Assembly (NCBI RefSeq): GCF_028583425.1
Contig: NC_072792.1
Span: forward strand, 16,109,676-16,173,675
Reading direction: 5' to 3'
DNA length: 64,000 bases
Source: Eublepharis macularius
Lineage: Eukaryota > Chordata > Lepidosauria > Squamata > Eublepharidae
In this document: piece after piece, positions 56,934-64,000 of the stretch
Layout of the letters: each line of letters begins with the position of its first letter
How positions within the stretch are numbered: the first letter of the stretch is position 1
Made by a program: the position numbers and the translations under genes
The notes under the pieces: generated by a model
Seen by the model: only the letters and a program-made list of their open reading frames with translations
What the model was told of the DNA's origin: nothing
The model's database searches: none

Positions 56934-57075
56934 ACACTGCTTACTGGCCATGGGACATCATATCGAGCTCCTGGAATGACAACGTCTTTCTGGCGTGATT
57001 TCGTGCTAGGAAGATGCTGTCGTTCCAGGAGCTTGGCTTGATGTTCCATGGCCGGTAAGCAGTGTAAAAATGGCC
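56934..57075. mobile_element. Foldback MITE, GGCTGTTTTCACACTGC family
   Basis: GGCTGTTTTCACACTGCTTA pairs with the complementary right end; an inner stem is 'GAGCTCCTGGAATGAC' with 'GTCGTTCCAGGAGC'. AGT on both sides. Confidence 0.83.
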
Positions 57076-57543
57076 AGTGAGCTCAGGCAGAATATCAGCA
57101 TCATGACACAGGTTGTAAGTGGGCACATTTGTCCAGAGGAAAGCCCCCAAACAAAAATTCATGTAATACTTTTTATTAGGAGCAACTGAGTAATAAAAAA
57201 TATATATAAAAACTTGTGAGTTTTTTAGACCTCTTAATCAGGCGGAATGTTGAAGGGAAGAGAAGGGGAGATACTTCCAGCCCAAGTCCTAAGCCACTTT
57301 GTCTACATTGTATGTAGAATGATAGGAAGATTTAAGTGTCGCTGTGCTGGTTGGTGTTAGCATACTTTGGGGGCTCGGGAAAGAAGAAACAACGGCACCC
57401 CACAAGTGAATATATATATATATATATTAAGTGATTGATCAAATTACTATCTTAACACAAAAACAGAACACTGAGTGGGAAAGCGGTTGTCATTATACCA
57501 ATAAAATTGGAAATCAGCTTCAGATGATACACTGGGTCTAGAG
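57076..57543. other. No recognised feature; (TA)n tract
   Basis: A (TA)9 run lies at 57409-57427. Confidence 0.5.
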
Positions 57544-58261
57544 TAGAGATGGGCATGAACAGCAATATGAACAAAAAAAAAAGCCACGGACAGCCCAATC
57601 TGCTGTTCAGGGACAAGCAGTTCATGAGGCCCCATTCTAAGCGAACAGGTCGTTGTTGCAAGCCTCATTCCTTGCCCTTCATTGCTGTTCGTCAAGCTAG
57701 ACAGTCTGGCACCTGTAATCAATTCCCTTGGCAACCATGTATAGAGACTATCTGAACTCTGTCTGAATTCTTGCTGTTGCCCTGGAAACCCCAATCTAAG
57801 CCCAATTTAGCCAAATAGGCAGGTCTTCCTTTCAAAGCAAAGACCAGGGGGGAGGGGGGTTCCCAGCTCTGACTTTGCAGACAATGGAGAGACAGCTGCT
57901 GTTGGCATTTTGATAGAGTGCATTGGAGCATGAATTTTCTTTGTGTGTGGTGGGATAGGGATCTCCCCCTTCAAGTTCCAGGGCTGCTGCCAGGCTCTGG
58001 GCCCAAGCTATTATTTATTATTGGTACCTTTCCTGCTGCCTGCTCAGGTCAGGTTTCTGGGAGTGGTGCAGTAAGGATCTTGACTTGGATGATGGCTGGA
58101 GGAGAGCATGCTAGCCCCCACGAACAGCCAGTCATGAACATGTTCGTAAACAGGGCCATGTTCATGGTTGTTTGTGAGTCCCTATTTGTGGATGGCAATG
58201 AACAACGAACAACAAACAATGAACATCATGTTCATTTTTTTCCTGTTCGTGCCCATCTCTA
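57544..58261. mobile_element. hAT MITE, GAACC family, 718-bp variant
   Basis: TAGAGATGGGCATGAACAGC start, canonical end. TSD GTCTAGAG / GTCTGGAG (7 of 8). Sub-terminal repeats are GAACA/TGTTC instead of GAACC/GGTTC, and the interior is unlike the ~430-bp copies, so it is a separate subfamily. Confidence 0.88.
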
Positions 58262-58640
58262 GTCTGGAGAGATCACATTGTGCAGTGGGGGAAAGCAGGA
58301 AACCCCATAAGCATAGTTTATTCCAAAGTCATTTTCTTCCAGTTGAGGAATCCTTCTGTATCTGAAATTCTGTTATTTCCAAAACAGACAGAAGTTGAAG
58401 AGTGAAACCGTGGACAGCTTCTTCTCATGCCCTCATTTAAAAAATAAAACAGGAAACGGCTCCTAGCAGGGGTGGTGATGGGGAGGTGTGCCCCATGAGA
58501 CATCAGTTGGCATTTGCACAGATGCTCTGCTGGATGCATTAAATCATCAGGAATTGTAGAAAGACAGTATTTCAGATGATGAGCCTGCGTAGCCTAAAGC
58601 CTAGAAATTGTGGTAGGAGTGCTGATCCTGTATAGAACAT
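58262..58640. other. No recognised feature
   Basis: Unique-looking sequence. Confidence 0.45.
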
Positions 58641-58895
58641 GGCTGTTTCCGCATGCCCTAAAAGGGATGGCCCACTCACTGAATGCTGACAGCTTTCCCC
58701 CAGGAATCCAGATGTCTCCATCTGAAAAAAGATTTGGCTTCTGTTTTTTTTGGAGCCATTGGGAATGCACTTTCCATGATCACAAAAAAGGCTCTGAAGA
58801 AATGGAAGCCAAATGGCCCACAAAGCTTTTGCAAACAGAGATGTTGCCAGCATTCCATGAGCGGGCTGTCCCTTTACGGGCATGTGGAAATGGCC
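58641..58895. mobile_element. Foldback MITE, GGCTGTTTCCGCATGCCC family
   Basis: GGCTGTTTCCGCATGCCC pairs with the right end GGGCATGTGGAAATGGCC; the stem continues through 'GGGATGGCCC' / 'GGGCTGTCCC' and inward. Unbroken relative of the host element at 29124-30031. Confidence 0.83.
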
Positions 58896-58975
58896 CCCAT
58901 TATGCTAAAAGGATATCAAATTGGCCTTTAGATGTCAAGCTAGTCTTAACAGTATTCTCCTTTCTGACTCAGGAC

Positions 58976-59408
58976 TAGAGATGGGCACGAACCAAAATAC
59001 GAACCAAAATTAAGCACGAACCAGGCCGGTCCGTGGTTTGTGAACCAAGTTTCGCCAGATCCCATTTCTGATGAACTGCCATGAACTTTTAGGCTGGTTT
59101 GTTTGGTTCAGTTTTGGTTCATCACTGCAGACAGCCTGGTGCCAATCAATTAGTTTTCTAGGCAATAGGGGATGGACTTCCTGCAGACCTTCTGCTGGCC
59201 CGAAAATGAACTTCTGCTGGCCCAGAAGTGACTTTCTGCTGACCTGGAAGTGATGATTTTATGACCCGGAAGTGACATTTTCATGAACCAAACAAACCAG
59301 TTTGTGAACTAGGGGCAGGTTCGTGAAAGTTCGTGGTTCATGGTTCGTGAAAGTTGATGAACCACGAACCACATGGTTCGGTATTTTTCCAGTTCGTGCC
59401 CATCTATC
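58976..59408. mobile_element. hAT MITE, GAACC family
   Basis: TAGAGATGGGCACGAACC start; the right end is altered in its last three bases (ATC for CTA), but the 8-bp TSD CTCAGGAC is perfect (58968-58975, 59409-59416). Confidence 0.92.
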
Positions 59409-59416
59409 CTCAGGAC

Positions 59417-59827
59417 CCGGGAAAGCTGATCTCTTCTCAGGAAGAAGAGGTCATAAAAGAGGCCTGGGCATCACAATGTGTTGTAACTGTCATCCTGTGT
59501 TAGAAAAATGGATGTTGTCTAGCATTTTGGTGGCATCATAAAGCCTGGACTCCGTGTACTATGTGACTAGGTTTTGAGGGTGCTCTGGCACCTAGAGAGA
59601 GGCTAACTTAGGGGAGGAGGGGAACACACCTTTCTGAAGAAGGGTTTTAAAAGATGTGCAGTCTTTCGTATTGTGTGGTTGGAAGTAAGGTAGGAGAAGT
59701 TTGTTTCTACCGCCTGACTCTCCAGAGAGATATGCACTCATCCTGAAGGATGCTACGGTATCTTTAGTAATTCTCAAGTGCTGTAGCTAGACATGAGTAA
59801 TTTTCTTTTCCATTTTCAAATTTAGCA
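59417..59827. other. No recognised feature
   Basis: Unique-looking sequence. Confidence 0.45.
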
Positions 59828-60294
59828 GCCCCAAATCCTATTTCATTTAGGATTAGAAATACCTAAACCGAAGCAAGGTACACCCAATTTGGGACCACCT
59901 CTCATCGTATGTGCCCACAGGGTACTTGGATCTGCTGATAAACCATTGCTGATGGATCTGCTAATAAACAGTTGCTGATAGGTGGCCTCAGGGAGGCTCA
60001 CCTAATGTCAGTCCTTGGCAGGTAGACCCCCAAGTCCCTCACAGGAAGCACTCAGGTGCATTGGTTGAAGTAACTTTTATTAGAGATCTATACAGTCCAA
60101 GTGAGCTATACGAATGCATTGGCAGAAGTGACTATTCAAAAAAGGACAGTGTTAGTTATAGGGAAACTTCCCCCCCTTTAGTCTATTAACATTCTGGCGT
60201 GAAAAACCCAAAGAGTTACATGGGAACTGATTAATTTAAGCAAGACAGCACAGAATGCAATCATCTCAGTCTCTGAGAAAAGATACAGTGCTCG
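59828..60294. repeat. LTR-like direct repeat, copy 1
   Basis: Aligns by eye over ~460 bp with 61496-61942 in the same orientation. Shared blocks include 'GGGAGGCTCACCTAATGTCA' and 'GAATGCATTGGCAGAAGTGA'. On the minus strand an AATAAAAGTTACTTCAACC stretch looks like a polyadenylation signal near an R-U5 boundary, as in LTRs. Divergence is moderate (roughly 10-15 percent by eye). Confidence 0.55.
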
Positions 60295-61495
60295 CAGCCC
60301 TTTTAGTATGCTGCACCTTCTGACATATCACACCTTCTCTGTCTTTTATACTCTAATGTAGTACAATAAAGATCTTTCTTTGTTTAAGAAGAAAAGGTGT
60401 CCTCACCCCCTGGCCTAACTGCTCATCCATATGTTAGTACTTTGTACATGGTTAGAAGTTCACAAGCTTCAAACGGTTGGTGAGGATTGGAATCTATACA
60501 TTTGGTGATGGCAGGGAATGAATGGAAAATGACCAAAGAGGGAATGAAGGAAATCCCACCCTCCCCAGCCATAATATACTGTGCTGGCTAAAATGTATTA
60601 AAATGATAATTTTTAAAGCATCCTTAAAATTGTGCGTGTTCACCAATCTGCAAAGCACCAATCACAAATCAGTTTAGACTGATTATAAAAGAGCTCGATC
60701 CAGTAGCAATCCAGCCAGTTACTCACTGAAATCAAGGCTCTGAGACTAAGACCCTTTCTCAGTTCATCAAGTAAATGGGAGTCTTTGCATTCCAATAAGA
60801 CCCAGCTGACACATTAGTCAGGGAGCTGTAATAACTATTGTTTCTAACAATTGCTAGTCACACCAGGATAGCTATGTTCCAGCTTTCTCACTCGCCTTCC
60901 TCAGTCTGGCCTGGATTATTTGGGATAGTAGTGAAGATAACCATGGAAGAGGGAGTATGAGGGGAGCCGTGGGCCTGTAGATGTGGAGCTAATGATTAAA
61001 AAGCAATAGTGATATTTTGGAAGGTGAAATGTGGAAGGAGGACACAAAAGGACTTGACGGGAGGTTTGCTTGAGAATTCTTTCTGCTCTCTTGGTCACCT
61101 GTAGATGGCCACCCCCAACCCATCTCAAATTAAGGACTAAGATACAAGCTACCACATCCTGCACCAAACACATGACCTTCCTCTTCTGACAAAAGAAACA
61201 CCAGAGTTAATTAATTCATGTATTAAAACAGTTAAAATGTTAAAACATTTATACCCCACCTTACCACCTGGTTCAAAGTGGCTTACAATAATATTTTTTT
61301 CAAAAGCCATTTCAAACTAAAACCAAACTACACTAACAAGCACCAACTCTTTCTCTCTCCCCTCCCTTAAAAGATGCCTGCCAAATTTGCAACGTGACAC
61401 CAGCACTGCCCGTTTGTCTCTTTCCAGTTCAGTAATGCTAAATGTATGGACCAAGCCACGCTGAATAGAGGCAAGCACTTGGAAATTTGAAAAGT
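60295..61495. other. Sequence between the two LTR-like repeats
   Basis: About 1.2 kb without a retroviral-type frame or clear primer-binding site. A LINE-tail-like segment lies at about 61230-61300 ('TTTATACCCCACCTTACC'). If this is an LTR element, its interior has been deleted or replaced. Confidence 0.35.
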
Positions 61496-61942
61496 GCCCC
61501 AAATCCTATTGCATTTAGGATCAGAAATACCTAAAACAAAGCACGGCACACCCAAAGTGAGACCACTCGCATCATGTGTGCCCCAGAGGGGACTTTGATC
61601 TACTGATAAAGAGTTGCTGATGTTCCCTGGCCCCAGGGAGGCTCACCTAATGTCAGTCCTTGGCAGGTAGACTCCCACGTCCCTCACAGCAAGCACTCAG
61701 GTGCATTGGTTGAAGTATCTTTTATTAGAGATCTATGCAGTCCAAGTGATCTATACGAATGCATTGGCAGAAGTGACTATTCAAAAAGGGGTAGTGTTAA
61801 TTATAGGAAAACTTCCCGCCCTTTGGGTGCGTTAACATTCTGGCGGGAAAACCCCAAAGAGTTACATGGGAATGGATTAGTTTAGGCTAGACATAGTACA
61901 GAATGAAATTATCACAGTCTCTGAGAAAAGATACAGTCCTCG
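61496..61942. repeat. LTR-like direct repeat, copy 2
   Basis: Counterpart of 59828-60294. Similarity begins at GCCCCAAATCCTAT and ends at the ACAGTxCTCG block in both copies. Confidence 0.55.
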
Positions 61943-62139
61943 TTGCCTGTAGTTTGCATCCAAGGACACTTACTGTAGAACGGAAAGTAAATACCTTCAA
62001 CAGATAACAGACAACCCCCACTGGCTCAGTACATTTCATGTTAGCAGTTTACATACTATCAGATGATCAACACAGTGTACAGAATACAACATCAGCAAAC
62101 ACGATCAGCACAAAATGCAAAACAGGTATGCAGGCAGGC

Positions 62140-62560
62140 ATACATGGCATCTAGCCTCGACCACAGCCAGAGCCTTTTTGGTGCTGGCCCCAGCTTGATG
62201 GAACTCTTTGTCTGCTGAGATTCGGGCCCGGACACTCTTGTTATCTTTTCACTGGGCCTGTAAGACAGAGATGTTCCTCCAGGCATATGGCTGAGGTTGA
62301 GGCATGGGTGAGTTCTTCCTTCCAGTCTCCTGTTGGGAGGTATACTGTGCCCCTCCCACCCCAGCTTTCCCACCAGTTCATTTATCTTCATTTTTCCATC
62401 CTCATTCCCATGGGATGTTTGGCTGGGGTTGAGTAATGTGGGTGTGCCATCAAGAGATCTTCACTAAACTGCATTTTTAAAAAAATTTATGGTTTTAAAT
62501 ATGATTTTATTCATTGTTGTTTATCCAATCTGAGCCCACATAAGTGAGCCCTCAATACCA
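62140..62560 (+). mobile_element. LINE 3' fragment with C-terminal ORF remnant
   Basis: 'CTGTAAGACAGAGATGTTCC' and 'AGGCATATGGCTGAGG' match the copy at 11735-12256. It ends near 'TGAGCCCACATAAGTGAGCC' beside a foldback MITE. Confidence 0.65.
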
Positions 62561-62570
62561 AGAAACCAAG

Positions 62571-62719
62571 AGTGATTCCGCACACGTTGGATAATGCGCT
62601 TCCAATCCTCTTTATAGATGATTTGGAATGGATTTTTTTGTGTGCGGAACAAAAAATCCACCTCAAACGATTGATAAAGTGCATTGAAAGTGCTTTATCC
62701 AACGTGTGCGGAATCAGCC
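62571..62719. mobile_element. Foldback MITE, GGCTGATTCCGCACACG family
   Basis: TGATTCCGCACACGTTGGAT pairs with the right end; inner 'GGATTTTTTTGTGTGCGGA' region is also seen at 15564. Left terminus decayed. Confidence 0.78.
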
Positions 62720-64000
62720 CAAATTAAATCAAATCAAACTTTCAGGATTCTTGAAATTTATCTCCTGAAATTTTGTGATGATTTAGGTCTACTGATACTC
62801 AATTTTTACTTAGTAGATTTAGGTCTACTGATACTCAATTTTTACTCAATTTCTAAAAATTTTTACTCATTTCTAAAATGATACCAAAACTCCTGAAATG
62901 TTGGGGACATTATCATCATGGACTTTCTGAAATAACAAAACAAAATGTGTTTTTTTTGAGAGAGAGAGAAAGATAATGTAATATTTGCAACGAGACTCTA
63001 ATACTAAGACACTTGTACTTTACTGAAATGATATTACATTAGGGAAGAATTAGTGGAGTTAATTTATTAATAAACTGACAAGGCTAAAAGCCTAAACTCA
63101 TGTTAAGCACTGAAGTGGGTATTAAACATACAGGCATTGTTGCTTAGGTAAATGTTTAACAAAAACCTGAGCTGAAGGGTGCTGTTGCGAGATATGCAGC
63201 AATCATCCCTTTGAGTGACTCTCTTCTTTCAGTCAAGGTTGTGTTATACTTTTTCTTTTCTCTGGCGGATAATATGGGAGTTTTGAAGCCTTCTAAGGAC
63301 AACTGTTCCCTTCAAATTCATGCAGTTGGCAGAAAGATTCATGGACATATTTGAGCCATAAATAAAATAACTTTCTGACTTTCAAGTCTCACTACAGTTT
63401 TTCACTGGAGAAGCAAGAATTGCCCAGACAGCTGCCAGCTCCCTCAGAACTGCATTTTCCCTAGTTAACCCATTCCTTCCATAGGTTTCACTCTTGGAGA
63501 AGGTGGGGGGGAAGCCCTCACACACACCTCAATAAATCTAGCATAGATTTATGCTTCAAATGCCAGACTTGAGGTCAGGGACTGATGGTAAGCCAATTTG
63601 CACCTGAATGTACCCCCTCCCTCCCTACACACACACACACACACACAACCACATGGTACAGTATATTGGTTAAGCAAAATCTGCACTGATGTTCCATTTA
63701 GTTTAATTATTAAACCAAAATTTGAGCCAAATTCTAAACCATATTATAAATGCATGAAATCTAGAAAAGCAAATTCATATAGTGAGTTGAAAGTTACCAG
63801 TGGAGTTCTTGGACGATTAGTTGCTCCACATTATAGAAGACAGGACTATCAATAAACAGGAGGAAATATAGAGATTGAGATAAGGATTAAAGTGGTCCCT
63901 GAAACGTTACTAAAACACAAACCAAATATAAGAAGCAGGGTTTTTTTGGTTAAAACATTAGAGTCATTTTGAACAACGCAAAATAAAATTTCAATAAAGA
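62720..64000. other. No recognised gene; (CA)n tract
   Basis: (CA)11 at 63627-63648, a ~30-bp tandem duplication of 'TTTAGGTCTACTGATACTCA' at 62783-62841, otherwise unique-looking. Confidence 0.45.

Overview
The window looks like nuclear DNA from a squamate reptile (lizard or snake lineage; a gecko is plausible but unproven). Both SINE families recognisable here are lizard-type. One is a tRNA-derived SINE with a (GTT)n tail (Sauria type). The other has a head that is clearly 5S rRNA-derived (5S-Sauria type). CR1-like LINE ends, several hAT families, Helitrons and many palindromic MITEs accompany them. Codon-scale coding signal is absent. I find no protein-coding gene I can defend. The long open frames fall inside repeats or in unrecognised sequence, and one 134-codon frame (complement 7807-8208) is kept only as a weak exon candidate.

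Layout. 1-6.2 kb holds a Penelope-like insertion with a hammerhead-ribozyme-like fold, a 326-bp foldback MITE, a chimeric U6-U4 snRNA retropseudogene with a perfect 14-bp target-site duplication (TSD), and a 1-kb hAT element inserted between two 5S-derived SINE copies. 7-20 kb carries SINEs, LINE 3' ends, three hAT MITEs and several foldbacks. 20.6-24.1 kb is one 3,462-bp hAT-like element that is essentially a giant hairpin with 8-bp TSDs. 24-30 kb has more hAT MITEs and inverted Penelope-like copies, then a foldback nested inside another foldback (29.1-30.0 kb). 31-42 kb has foldbacks, two Helitron 3' ends, a (CTTT)30 tract and a three-layer nest (36.7-37.6 kb). 42-54 kb is mostly unique sequence with scattered SINEs, CR1 and palindromic MITEs. 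54-64 kb holds a SINE broken by two separate elements, two hAT MITEs, three foldbacks and a pair of ~450-bp LTR-like direct repeats.

Nothing here works as an operon or pathway. The theme is DNA that folds on itself: about twenty elements are self-complementary over most of their length. Their termini sort into a few groups that suggest trans-mobilisation by hAT-like transposases (8-bp TSDs biased to nTnnnnAn) and by another transposase class leaving 3-bp TSDs. Names of superfamilies rest on termini and TSDs read by eye. Consensus sequences and all snRNA comparisons are from memory and should be checked by alignment.
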